Origin: Zavarzinella formosa DSM 19928 | GTDB lineage: Bacteria > Planctomycetota > Planctomycetia > Gemmatales > Gemmataceae | DNA: 49,865 nt | Assembly: GCF_000255705.1 (NCBI RefSeq) | Contig: NZ_JH636439.1 | Coordinates: 1,998,969-2,048,833 of the forward strand | Direction: 5' to 3' | Part shown: piece by piece, positions 9,342 to 18,250 of the stretch | Position numbering within the stretch: the first letter of the stretch is position 1 | Layout: every line of letters begins with the position of its first letter | The notes under the pieces: generated by a model | Database searches by the model: none | What the model was told of the DNA's origin: nothing | Seen by the model: only the letters and a program-made list of their open reading frames with translations | Position numbers and translations under genes: made by a program

Positions 9342-11042
9342 ATGAACACCAAGGATCAACTGGGCGGCGTGGTTCACACATACCTCGGTTACGACGCGAT
9401 TAACTTTCCGTCCCCGACGGCCGAGCCGCCCGATCTGGCCTCGGCGGCGATGGAACACCTGCTGTATTACGGGAATACCCGCAAGCTTACGGAAGAGGAA
9501 CTGGCCAACGCCGTGAAGATCGATCCCTCGCAGATTCGCGGCCTCGGGCCGAGTCTGGAGGCCATCGCGGAGATGTTGCGAGAACGCAAACGGAAGATTT
9601 TGGCGACCTACGAAACCGACACGGTTCAAAAAGATGCCGGGCGAATTTTCCACGAATCAGCAGGCGGTTACAAGCCGCCCAAAAAACTGGCCGACCGGTT
9701 TGACCGGGCGGTGAAGGAAGAACAACTCCGCGACTTGGAAAATTTGTATTACGCCGTCGGGAATGATCGTGATCCGTTCGCCCGATCACTCGTCCCGTTG
9801 ATTCAAAAACTTGGGGACAAGTATCAAGTTGATGCTCTGGCCTCCAAATACGACTTCACTGGCCGACAATCGATGACAGTGCCGAAGGCACTGGAAATCA
9901 AAGAAGAACTGGAGACTATCGACAAACTGTTGGAGCAGATCGAAGAGGCGAAGAAAACAGCCCAAGTCGGCCTGATCGATATGGAGGAGCTTTCCGAATT
10001 CATCGACTCCGGCAACATGGATGAATTGCGGGCATTGCAACAACAGATTAACGAGTATCTTCGCGATCAAGCCGAGAAACAGGGAATCACGCCGGATCGT
10101 CGCGGGTTCCAACTGAGTCCCAAGGCGTATCGGCTGTTCCAGTCAAAACTTCTGCAAACCATCTTTGCCGATCTGGCGGCCTCCAAAACCGGCCGACACT
10201 CCCAAGCGGTGACCGGAGAGGGAGCGGTTGAGTCGCAGCGGACTAAGGATTATGAGTTTGGAGATTCCGTCACCCAGATGGACATCCCCTCCTCCATGAT
10301 TAACGCGATGTTGAGAAGCGGGGCAAAATTGCCCGTGCGGATGACACCGGACGACATCGTGATCCACCGCACGCAGGTGAACCCCAAGGCGGCGACAACC
10401 GTGCTGCTGGACATGTCCGGTTCAATGCGTTACGGCGAGCAATATGTGAATGTCAAGCGAATGGCCCTCGCGCTGGATGGCTTGATCCGCACGGAGTTTC
10501 CCGGCGATTTCCTTCAATTCATTGAGATGTTCACGTTCGCCAAACCCCGGACGGTGGCCGAGTTGCCGAGTCTGATGCCCAAGCCGGTGACGCTTTATGA
10601 TCCGGTCGTACGGCTAAAAGCCGACATGAGCGACCCGGATATGAGCGAACTGCAAATCCCGCCGCACTTCACGAACATCCAGCACGCCATGCAGTTGGGG
10701 CGGCGGTTTCTCTCCCGGCAGGACACGCCCAACCGGCAGATGATTATCATCACGGACGGCCTGCCGACGGCTCATTTCGAGGGGAACCACCTGTTTCTCC
10801 TCTATCCGCCTGATCCACGCACGGAACAGGCCACCCTGCGGGAAGCCACGTTGTGCGCCCGTGAGCAGATCACGATTAACATCTTCCTGCTGCAAAGCTG
10901 GAACCAAACCGAGGAAGATGTTCGATTCGCCTACAAGCTCGCCCAAACCACCAAGGGGCGGGTCATCTTCACCGCCGGGAAAGAACTTGATCGGTTTGTG
11001 GTCTGGGATTATGTGAAAAATAAGAAGTCGATCATCGGGTGA
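9342..11042 (+). CDS. VWA-domain partner of the AAA+ ATPase
   Basis: A 566-residue cytoplasmic protein. The N-terminal two thirds is helical and charged (for example LLEQIEEAKKTAQVGLIDME near 190-210), with no recognised domain. The C-terminal third is a von Willebrand A domain with an intact MIDAS metal site: LLDMSGSMR with D357, S359 and S361, followed by MFTFAKP and IITDGLPT. This resembles the BchD/CobT-like subunits that pair with an AAA+ motor. The gene follows its ATPase by 22 bases with the same orientation. It most likely acts as adaptor or substrate-binding subunit of a two-component AAA/VWA remodelling machine. The client is not evident from the context. Confidence 0.85.
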   Translation: MNTKDQLGGVVHTYLGYDAINFPSPTAEPPDLASAAMEHLLYYGNTRKLTEEELANAVKIDPSQIRGLGPSLEAIAEMLRERKRKILATYETDTVQKDAGRIFHESAGGYKPPKKLADRFDRAVKEEQLRDLENLYYAVGNDRDPFARSLVPLIQKLGDKYQVDALASKYDFTGRQSMTVPKALEIKEELETIDKLLEQIEEAKKTAQVGLIDMEELSEFIDSGNMDELRALQQQINEYLRDQAEKQGITPDRRGFQLSPKAYRLFQSKLLQTIFADLAASKTGRHSQAVTGEGAVESQRTKDYEFGDSVTQMDIPSSMINAMLRSGAKLPVRMTPDDIVIHRTQVNPKAATTVLLDMSGSMRYGEQYVNVKRMALALDGLIRTEFPGDFLQFIEMFTFAKPRTVAELPSLMPKPVTLYDPVVRLKADMSDPDMSELQIPPHFTNIQHAMQLGRRFLSRQDTPNRQMIIITDGLPTAHFEGNHLFLLYPPDPRTEQATLREATLCAREQITINIFLLQSWNQTEEDVRFAYKLAQTTKGRVIFTAGKELDRFVVWDYVKNKKSIIG

Positions 11043-11249
11043 ACTGGCTTGAATGGGATTTGATTCACGTCTGTCAGGAGAATTATTCCGGGGTTAAAAT
11101 GCCATCGAAAGACATGAGAAATTACCGGTGGTTTCCAATGACTTCAAGCCACACATCCGCTCAACGTGAACTAAATTCATTTGGGACTCGCACTAAAATT
11201 GAAGATCAATGCTCCGGCATCAACCGGAGAAAAATTCGTGGAGCTATTG

Positions 11250-12197
11250 ATGACCGCCATCGATGAATTGTCTTGCAACGATACGGAGGACAGTGATCAG
11301 ATGGAATTGCCGAGCGTTTTGGTTGTTGATGACTCGCCGGTGTTCCGGTTGATTGTGTCGAATCTTATCCGCACGTCTTGCGGCTACACGACTTTCACCG
11401 TTGGAAACGGCCGGGAAGCCGTCGAGTTTCTCAAGGAGCAAACTCCGTCGATGGTGCTGACCGACCTGCACATGCCGGAAATGGACGGCTTGGAACTCGT
11501 TGAATATGTGCGGGAAAACCATCAAAGCATCCCGATCGTGCTGATGACCGCCGAGGGTTCCGAGGACACGGCTTTGCGGGCCTTGCAGAGCGGTGCCGCC
11601 AGTTATGTTCCGAAGAAACGGCTCAAGAGCGATCTGGGCGAAATCCTCCAGCAGGTTCTTCATGCCTCCCGGACGGATCGCCGGAAGCAACAGCTTCTCC
11701 AAAGCCTGAGCCATCGCGATTCCATGTTTGTGTTGGAGAACGACACCAACCTCGTTCCGCTGTTAATCGCCATGTTTCAGGAAGAACTGACCGCCACGGA
11801 ATTGTGCGGATCAGCCAACCGAACCCGCATCGGCGTGGCGCTCGAAGAGGCGATGCTCAACGGAATCTATCACGGGAACTTGGAAGTCAGCAGCGAATTG
11901 AAGCAGCAGGGGAATGCGTTTCACGATCTGGCCGAACGCCGCCGCATACTGGCGCCCTACTCTTCCCGGCGGTTGCATGTCCGGTGTCAGCTCACCCCGG
12001 AAAAGGTGATTTACACCATTCGGGATGAGGGGCCGGGATTCGACGTGGCCAACCTGCCCGACCCGACCGACCCGGCGAACCTGGAACGTCCCAGCGGTCG
12101 CGGAATGCTGCTGATTCGGATGTTCATGGACGATGTTCGCTACAACGCCACCGGAAATGAAATCACTCTCGAAAAGAAACGAGATGTGGCGAAGTGA
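11250..12197 (+). CDS. Response regulator fused to a HATPase (RsbW-like) domain
   Basis: An N-terminal receiver domain (LPSVLVVDDSPVFRLIV, phospho-acceptor Asp72 in VLTDLHMPEMDGLEL, conserved Lys in YVPKK) is followed by a GHKL ATPase domain of the anti-sigma/SpoIIAB type: N-box EEAMLNGIYHGN, G1 DEGPGFD, G2 GRGMLLIRMF. There is no dimerisation/phosphotransfer histidine domain, so it is not a histidine kinase. It fits a phosphorylation-controlled serine kinase or switch of a partner-switching pathway. The start is uncertain: ATG 11250 has GGAG six bases upstream, ATG 11301 has GGAGGA at 11285-11290, and a TTG exists at 11181. No antagonist, PP2C phosphatase or sigma factor is nearby. The next gene is convergent. 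Confidence 0.87.
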   Translation: MTAIDELSCNDTEDSDQMELPSVLVVDDSPVFRLIVSNLIRTSCGYTTFTVGNGREAVEFLKEQTPSMVLTDLHMPEMDGLELVEYVRENHQSIPIVLMTAEGSEDTALRALQSGAASYVPKKRLKSDLGEILQQVLHASRTDRRKQQLLQSLSHRDSMFVLENDTNLVPLLIAMFQEELTATELCGSANRTRIGVALEEAMLNGIYHGNLEVSSELKQQGNAFHDLAERRRILAPYSSRRLHVRCQLTPEKVIYTIRDEGPGFDVANLPDPTDPANLERPSGRGMLLIRMFMDDVRYNATGNEITLEKKRDVAK

Positions 12198-12209
12198 GCC
12201 GTTTCCCCA

Positions 12210-13124
12210 TCAAGGCAGGGTGATTTCGACCTTGGCCTTTTTGCGGAGTTGAGCCAAAAGAAGTTGCCGGATCTCCGTCTCGTAGCAATCCCGCACTTCG
12301 CGGGAAATCTCTTCATACTTGACGGCTTTTCCCGGTTTGCGTTCGGTCACCGTAATCAAGTGGTAACCGAAGTCACTTTCGATCACCTCGCTGACTTGGC
12401 CAATCTCCAAGGCAAAAGCGGCTTTGGCGTAAGCCTCGTCCACCTGCCATTTGCGATTGACGAAGCCGATGTCTCCCCCCTTGGGGGCGCTGGGGCATTG
12501 GGAATGTTGCCTGGCGGCGTCCGCAAAGGTGAGTTTCTTGGCCAGAATCTCGGCCCGCAATTCCTGTAATTTCGTTTTCGCTTTCTGGCGTTCTTCGGGG
12601 GTGGCCTGCTCCCCGGCCCGGATCACCACATGACTGGTTCGCACGGTGGTTTGCTCGAAGAAGTCTCGGTTTTCCGCGTGGTAGGCTTTCAGTTTCTCTT
12701 CGGTGATTTGCGTGTCAATGAATTTGGCGAGTTGTAGCATCATGCGGAAATTTTCGCGGATGCGTTCCTCGGTCAGCCCGGCTTCCCGCAGGTATCCGGG
12801 CATCGTCTTTCCCTGTTCCTTCAGGGTGGCTTCCAAGGCGGCGAATTGCTTGCTGACCTCGGCCGGTTCGACCGGGATCGCCTGCTGAATCAGAAACTGG
12901 CGAATGAGTTTCTCATCCACCAGCACGGCCACGGTTTCTAATTTTTGCCGACGTTTTTGAGCGTTCGTCAACGGCGTAAGCGAGGGGGGAGATTGGGCCA
13001 GCACCGCGTCCAGTTCTCGAAGCGTGATTGCATCACCGTTGACCGAAGCCACGGTGATCTCGGCGGACTGACCGTGAACCGCCAGCCCCAAGAGAATGCA
13101 AATGGTGGCGATCATCCGATTCAT
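12210..13124 (-). CDS. Exported parvulin-type peptidyl-prolyl isomerase (SurA/PrsA-like)
   Basis: I chose ATG at 13122-13124 because it yields a signal peptide (MNRMIATICILLGLAVHGQS, then AEI) with GGAG upstream; the open frame extends another 26 codons with no signal. The 304-residue product has an N-terminal SurA-like chaperone region (residues 25-150: VNGDAITLRELDAVL, IRQFLIQQAIPVEPAEVSKQ) and one parvulin (PpiC) domain: TSHVVIRA, KLTFADAARQHSQCPSAPKG, GDIGFVNRKWQVDEAY, FGYHLITVTER. It should assist folding of exported proteins in the periplasm. It lies 132 bases downstream of ileS on the same strand and ends 12 bases from the convergent regulator gene. Confidence 0.92.
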   Translation of the reverse strand: MNRMIATICILLGLAVHGQSAEITVASVNGDAITLRELDAVLAQSPPSLTPLTNAQKRRQKLETVAVLVDEKLIRQFLIQQAIPVEPAEVSKQFAALEATLKEQGKTMPGYLREAGLTEERIRENFRMMLQLAKFIDTQITEEKLKAYHAENRDFFEQTTVRTSHVVIRAGEQATPEERQKAKTKLQELRAEILAKKLTFADAARQHSQCPSAPKGGDIGFVNRKWQVDEAYAKAAFALEIGQVSEVIESDFGYHLITVTERKPGKAVKYEEISREVRDCYETEIRQLLLAQLRKKAKVEITLP

Positions 13125-13256
13125 TCGTGCTTCTCCGACAAAAACAAGAACCTTTTCCCCCTTTGGCCCAATACCCGTAACCGGCAAATCGATCAACCTC
13201 AAAATTTTTCGCTGTCAACCGCAGTGTTTCCGGCGGTTGACAGCGGTCATCTTCGA

Positions 13257-16200
13257 TCACACTTTGGCCAATGAAATCACCAGCGCCTGACCATCGATTT
13301 GCACTTCGGTCTTGGCGGGATGCGCCTCGGCGGCCCAAGACTTCGTCAGCGTTTCCCCGGCGATATAGTCCCGGTGGGTGGTGATCGCCGCGTTTAACTT
13401 TTCGGAGGCTGTGCCGAGGTACAGGCTGATGCGGTCTTCCATGTTCAGGCCGCTGTTTTTGCGGTGTTCTTGAATCTGCCGGATGACATCGCGGGCCATT
13501 CCTTCGCCGGCCAAGTCGTCCGTGATTCGTCCGTCAATCGCCACTTGCGTTCCACGATCCGCGACGCCGGCCCAACCTGTTTCGGCTTGATACTCGACAA
13601 TGATGTCAGCCCCTTCCAAAGCCACTCCGGCGATGGTCACCGGTCCCACTTTCGACGCAGCCGCCAGTTCGAGAGCGTTGCGGGTCGCCAGTTCGGCCTC
13701 AGCCTCTTTGAGTTTCGCCCCGAGCTTGGCGGCGGCCGTCTTCTTGTTGAGCTTCGCCGTGGCGGCCAACAACGATTTACCTTCGTGCCATGTCACCTTT
13801 TTGACGTTAAGTTCTTCACGGATTTGTTCCGCGAAGCGACTCACCGCCCGTTTAACCGATTCGTGTTCGCTTTGGATGCGAAGCTCAGCCAGCGGTTGCC
13901 GGACCTTGATCTTTGCCACATTGCGGGCCGCCCCGCCGAGGGAAACGAGCGTGAGCAACGCTTCCATGTCATCGGACAGTTGCTCATCCACACGGACCGG
14001 ATCAGCCACCGGATAGGCGCACAGATGCACGCTCTCCGGGTCCATCTCATTGCGCAAGTTTTGGTACATCACTTCCGTGAGGAACGGGATGATTGGTGCG
14101 CACAATTTGCACAGCGTGGTCATCACGGTGTAAAGCGTCTGGTGGGCGGCGAACTTGTCCCGCTTCCCGGCTTCGTCCAGCGCGGCCACGTTGTCTTGGA
14201 AACGCGACCGGTTCCGGCGAATGTACCAGTTACTAAGACGGTCATCGACGAATTTCTCGGTCTCCAGACAGAACGCCATTGTCCCATAGGCCGTGAAAGA
14301 CGTGTTGGCGGTATCGATGAGCTTTTGAAGATCGGACAAGATCCAACGGTCGATATCCGTCAGGTATTTCTCATGTTCCGCGCCCGGCACGAAGCCATCA
14401 AGCCGGGCGTAATCGACCAAGAACGAGTAACAGTTCCATACTTTGAGGATGAACTTGGCGCGTACTTCGTCCGTAGGCTCCGGGCCAAAATTGAGGTTTG
14501 ACGAGGGGTTTTGCCGGCAATAGAGCCAGCGCATCACATCCGCGCCAATCGGCTTATATTTCGTGAGCAATCGCTTGTAAGGCTGCCCTTTGATCTCAAC
14601 CGCTTCTTCACGGAAGGATTGATATCCCTTGGGAACCTCCTTGTCGGCCAAGGCACTCTTGGTGTCTTTCTTCGGATCGAAATCCTTGAAAAGTTCGTAC
14701 CCATCGTCAGCGGCTTTGATGAACTCAATGCTGTTGCCGTCGCTCTTGTGCATCGCACGGCCAAATTGATCCATCACTGTGGCAAAACCCAGCAGGGTTT
14801 TGAACGGTGGTTGGCCGTCGCTCATCATTGTGCTGAGCGCAAGCAGGGCGTAGAACCAGTTACGGAACTGGCCCGGAAAACTCTCGGTGATGAAGTCAGC
14901 CGGATACCACTTTTCCCAATAGGCCCGGTCGGTGTCGTACTTCATCGTGCTAAACGCGACGATCCCGGCATCCAGCCACGGGTTGCCGACATCTGGCACG
15001 CGGTACATCTTGTTGCCAGTCTTCGGATTCCGCAGCACGATCTTGTCAATCCACGGCCGGTGCGGCGTGTGCCCCTCGAATTCCTCCCACCCTTCGATGG
15101 CCCGTGCCTTCAATTCCTCCCGGCTGCCGATTACCTCGAATTGCGTCGGGTCTTTCTCATCCACCCACACCGGCAGCGCAAGTCCCCAGAATCGCTTCTT
15201 GGAGATCATCCAATCGCCCATGTTCTTCAGCCAGTCACGTTCCCTGGCCCGGCCATTGATGCTTTCGGGCAAGAACGTCACCTGATCGACGACCTTCATG
15301 ATGTCACCGCGAAAACCCTGATCGGACAAACGCGGCCCCATGTTGATGAACCACTCATCGACTAACCGATACAGCAACTCCGTTTTGCAACGCCAGCAAT
15401 GCGGGTAACGGTGAACATAGCGTTCAACCGTGAACAACCGGTCTTTCTTTTTGAGTTCCTCGAAGACGACATCGGCCGTCGAAGGATCGACAGCATTCTT
15501 GCCGGTCAACGGGCCAAAACCCTCGGGGAAGATCCCGGCATCATCAATGGGAGCGATGGGGGGCAACCCGTTTTCTTTGCCCCATAAATAATCGATTTGG
15601 CCGCAACCGGGGGCCGTGTGAACGATCCCGGTGCCGTCCGTTTCGGTGACATCCTTGCCACCGGAAACTACTCGGTGCGACTCGGCCGCCGTCTTCGGGG
15701 GACACCATCCCTGTTGCTGGGTGACTTTCGCCACTTCCTCCGGGTAACCGTAGGTATGTTGCTGGGCGGGCAGATCATCGAAGGGGCCGACGTAGGCCCA
15801 ACCGATCATCTCGGCTCCCTTCACCTCGCCGACAATCTCATAGGCTTCTTTTCCGGCCTTGGATTTGAACATCTGCTGAATGCTGACCAAGTGCGGCACA
15901 CCGTCAAGCCATTCCCGCTTGGACTTTTTCGCAGTGGCCTCACCCTCTTCGTCGGCGCTGGACTCCATCCGGTTTTGCTCGAAGACTCCCTTCGCCAGAT
16001 AGTAAATCTCGCCTTTGAGTTTCACCTTGAGGTAAGTGAGTTCGGGATTGACCGCCGCCCCGACATTGCTGGTCAACGTCCAAGGCGTCGTTGTCCAAAC
16101 CAACAAGTTTTCACCCGGTCTGTCCTTCAATGGCAGTTTGACGAAGGCGGCTCGGTGTTCAACGAGTTTGTACCCTTCCTTCATCTCCTGTTCGGAAATG

Positions 16201-16844
16201 CCAACGCCGCACCGTCCGCACCACGGCATCACATCGTAGCCACGGTAAACCATCTTTTTGCCGTGGCACTTCTTGAGGAAACTCCAGATGGTGAAGTTGT
16301 TCGTCTCGGACATCGTGAAGTAGGACTTGCGTTCATCCGGACTTTTGGCCCACTCATCGTCCGTGCGATCCCAATCCATCCAATAGCCAAGCCGGATCGA
16401 CTGGTTCGTTTGTACTCTGGCAAACTGGTTGACACGATCCTTGCATGTCTGCACAAAGTAGTCGATGCTCGCATCCCGGTCGCCGGGGACCAAATTTTCG
16501 ATGTCCCGCTTGGTGTCAAGTTTCTTGCCAAGTTCCTTGAGCGCCTTCTCGACTTCCACTTCCACCCAGAGACCCTGACAATCGAAGCCCTGTTGGTAAC
16601 GGAGTTCCCGACCGGTCATGGCGTAATAGCGGTTGAACGCATCCTTATAGGTGCGGTTCCAAGCGTGATGCACGCCCATCGGGTTGTTGGCGGTAATGGG
16701 GCCGTCAAGGAACGACCACGGCTTCTTGCCCCGGTTCTGTTCCTTCAGTTTTTCAAAGGCTTGGATGCGATCCCAGAACGCGAGGATTTGGCGTTCCATT
16801 GCGGGAAAATCGTTCTGCTTGTCGGTCTTCTCAAACTGCGGCAT
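13257..16844 (-). CDS. ileS: Isoleucyl-tRNA synthetase, type 2, with altered HIGH and KMSKS motifs
   Basis: Charges tRNA-Ile with isoleucine. The 1195-residue protein is a class I synthetase with Rossmann catalytic core, CP1 editing insertion (GTGIVHTAPGCGQIDY with the conserved editing Asp), Zn-type CxxC at 209/212 (PWCGRCG), anticodon-binding helical domain and the long C-terminal region typical of type-2 (eukaryote-like) IleRS. It is longer than usual for the type. Two signature motifs deviate: the HIGH site aligns as G57-V-H-H60 in PMGVHHAWNRTYKD, a swap of first and third residues relative to HxGH, and the KMSKS loop reads AMHKSDGN (697-704). GxHH variants of IleRS2 have been linked to very high mupirocin resistance. 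No second ileS is seen in the window. The start ATG gives the usual short lead before the core. Confidence 0.95.
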   Translation of the reverse strand: MPQFEKTDKQNDFPAMERQILAFWDRIQAFEKLKEQNRGKKPWSFLDGPITANNPMGVHHAWNRTYKDAFNRYYAMTGRELRYQQGFDCQGLWVEVEVEKALKELGKKLDTKRDIENLVPGDRDASIDYFVQTCKDRVNQFARVQTNQSIRLGYWMDWDRTDDEWAKSPDERKSYFTMSETNNFTIWSFLKKCHGKKMVYRGYDVMPWCGRCGVGISEQEMKEGYKLVEHRAAFVKLPLKDRPGENLLVWTTTPWTLTSNVGAAVNPELTYLKVKLKGEIYYLAKGVFEQNRMESSADEEGEATAKKSKREWLDGVPHLVSIQQMFKSKAGKEAYEIVGEVKGAEMIGWAYVGPFDDLPAQQHTYGYPEEVAKVTQQQGWCPPKTAAESHRVVSGGKDVTETDGTGIVHTAPGCGQIDYLWGKENGLPPIAPIDDAGIFPEGFGPLTGKNAVDPSTADVVFEELKKKDRLFTVERYVHRYPHCWRCKTELLYRLVDEWFINMGPRLSDQGFRGDIMKVVDQVTFLPESINGRARERDWLKNMGDWMISKKRFWGLALPVWVDEKDPTQFEVIGSREELKARAIEGWEEFEGHTPHRPWIDKIVLRNPKTGNKMYRVPDVGNPWLDAGIVAFSTMKYDTDRAYWEKWYPADFITESFPGQFRNWFYALLALSTMMSDGQPPFKTLLGFATVMDQFGRAMHKSDGNSIEFIKAADDGYELFKDFDPKKDTKSALADKEVPKGYQSFREEAVEIKGQPYKRLLTKYKPIGADVMRWLYCRQNPSSNLNFGPEPTDEVRAKFILKVWNCYSFLVDYARLDGFVPGAEHEKYLTDIDRWILSDLQKLIDTANTSFTAYGTMAFCLETEKFVDDRLSNWYIRRNRSRFQDNVAALDEAGKRDKFAAHQTLYTVMTTLCKLCAPIIPFLTEVMYQNLRNEMDPESVHLCAYPVADPVRVDEQLSDDMEALLTLVSLGGAARNVAKIKVRQPLAELRIQSEHESVKRAVSRFAEQIREELNVKKVTWHEGKSLLAATAKLNKKTAAAKLGAKLKEAEAELATRNALELAAASKVGPVTIAGVALEGADIIVEYQAETGWAGVADRGTQVAIDGRITDDLAGEGMARDVIRQIQEHRKNSGLNMEDRISLYLGTASEKLNAAITTHRDYIAGETLTKSWAAEAHPAKTEVQIDGQALVISLAKV

Positions 16845-16931
16845 GTCCCCACCCTTTCGATCAACGATGGGGACATTTTATGGAAGCGTCAGAACGGGCG
16901 GTAGGGACGGAAGATCATCCCGGAAATGCCA

Positions 16932-16960
16932 CGAGCCGGGACGGAAACCGTCCCGGCTCG
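16932..16960. terminator. Perfect 13-bp hairpin, candidate terminator
   Basis: CGAGCCGGGACGG (16932-16944), loop AAA, then its exact complement (16948-16960). A T-rich tail (TTTGGTTTTT) follows on the plus strand only. It lies just downstream of the minus-strand Tyr/Cys-rich gene (ending at 16984), where no U-run follows, and upstream of ileS. It may stop transcription in either direction or separate the two transcription units. Confidence 0.55.
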
Positions 16961-16983
16961 CTTTGGTTTTTCAACTCACCGTA

Positions 16984-17931
16984 TTAGCGGCTCACAACCA
17001 TCACCACGCGGTCATCCGTGTTTTTCACATGGACCGTGCTGTGGTAAACTTTTTGGCCATCGGCTCCCGGAGTGAAGAGGGTGTAATCACCTTCGGGAAG
17101 TTCCACGGCAAAGCGTCCGTTGAAGTCGGTTTTGGCGATCACTTCTTTGCCGGCTTCCGTGGAGAACGTCAGCGTGGCGTTCGGTCGCGGAGTAATGCGG
17201 TCATCGCGGACGACACTGCCTTGCAACCGGCCGCCGTTCGGGTTCGTGTAGCTGGCCACGCGATCCGGACGGAACTTTTGCGAAGTCGTCGGCGGCTTCG
17301 GGTTAGGATTCGATTCAGTGATGCCCGCCCGAGGAATCCGGGGGGGTTCGCCGCTTTGGGCCGCCGGGTTTTCAGTCACACCGGCCGCCGGGGAGCCCCC
17401 GCCGCCGGGAACGCCGCAATTACCGCCGGGGCATGACGGACCGGAACAACCACTGTCACAACACGGGGACGAGTTGGTGATGACCGGTTCCATGTAATAG
17501 GACCGGCGATATTCGGTCACCGGAACCATCCGGCAGCGTTGAACATAACTTTGAACGGCGTTGCACTTGGTTTTCAGCGAATAGGACGTTGTCGGGGTCG
17601 CCACATTTTGGGTGCAACCGGTGCAGGGATCGTAATAGCTCGTGTACTTCATCTTGGTACAGGGTTCCCAATAATACGATGTCCGATAGGACGTGACCGG
17701 ATCGTAATACGTCTCCGTCTTGTACGATGTCACGGGCTGATAGTAGCACCGCTGGACGTAGGAAACCTGCGGAGCGCAGGCGGGAGCCTCCGGGGCGAAG
17801 AAACTGCTTCGGGACGAATTTCCGCAACAAGTCGTCTGAAAGACGTTGTTCCAGGCGGCCGAGGCTTCACTTGCCCCGCAGGCCACGAAGCCGAGGGCAA
17901 GCGCGGCCGCCAATCGTGTGGTGCGTGTCAT
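16984..17931 (-). CDS. Exported Tyr/Cys-rich repeat protein with C-terminal CNA-B-like domain
   Basis: A 315-residue protein with signal peptide (TRTTRLAAALALGFVACGAS, cleavage near ASA). Residues 50-150 hold Tyr-rich repeats such as CYYQPVTSYKTETYYDPVTS and YYWEPC, YYDPC, reminiscent of the planctomycete YTV-type repeats found in cell-wall proteins, with many Cys that could crosslink. A Cys/Gly/Pro stretch (CCDSGCSGPSCPGGNCGVPG) and a Pro-rich linker follow. The last 85 residues resemble a carboxypeptidase-regulatory/CNA-B beta-sandwich (RLQGSVVRDD, TDFNGRFAVELPEGDYTLF). A structural surface or wall protein is the most likely role; no enzyme motif is seen. It is monocistronic, divergent from the RNA ligase gene. 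Confidence 0.85.
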   Translation of the reverse strand: MTRTTRLAAALALGFVACGASEASAAWNNVFQTTCCGNSSRSSFFAPEAPACAPQVSYVQRCYYQPVTSYKTETYYDPVTSYRTSYYWEPCTKMKYTSYYDPCTGCTQNVATPTTSYSLKTKCNAVQSYVQRCRMVPVTEYRRSYYMEPVITNSSPCCDSGCSGPSCPGGNCGVPGGGGSPAAGVTENPAAQSGEPPRIPRAGITESNPNPKPPTTSQKFRPDRVASYTNPNGGRLQGSVVRDDRITPRPNATLTFSTEAGKEVIAKTDFNGRFAVELPEGDYTLFTPGADGQKVYHSTVHVKNTDDRVVMVVSR

Positions 17932-18250
17932 GATGTCACTCCAAATGGTGTAGTTCGCGTGTTGTGTCGGGGGGAAGACGGCACAATACGCATCCGAAGC
18001 GTAAACCGGGAAATCGGCAAAATGAAGAGAACCATCGCCTGATTTGCGTTTCCGTTGGAAAGCGCGCCCGCACAGTCGTCAAAGTCAACGCAGATTACCA
18101 AATGCAAATTAAAATCAAACAAATATTTGAATAAATTGGAGTTGAGAAAACAGATTTTACGCTCTGAAATCCAGCCCAACATATCAGAACCCGCCTGCCA
18201 AACTCCCGCTCCATTGATGATGACTTTCCCTATCCGGCGAGATCTGACGG
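17932..18250. other. 319-bp divergent intergenic region
   Basis: Separates the Tyr/Cys-rich gene (minus) from the RNA ligase gene (plus) and should contain both promoters. The middle (about 18095-18145) is strikingly AT-rich compared with the rest of the window. I see no ORF with a plausible ribosome-binding site, no RNA gene and no clear dyad. Confidence 0.5.

Noticed and set aside
11039-11266. 75-codon frame between the VWA gene and the regulator
   Set aside because: It overlaps both neighbours, has no ribosome-binding site and no family resemblance.
13464-16904. Several 280-435 codon open frames antisense to ileS
   Set aside because: They mirror the IleRS frame, lack ribosome-binding sites and known motifs; all conserved motifs are on the minus strand.
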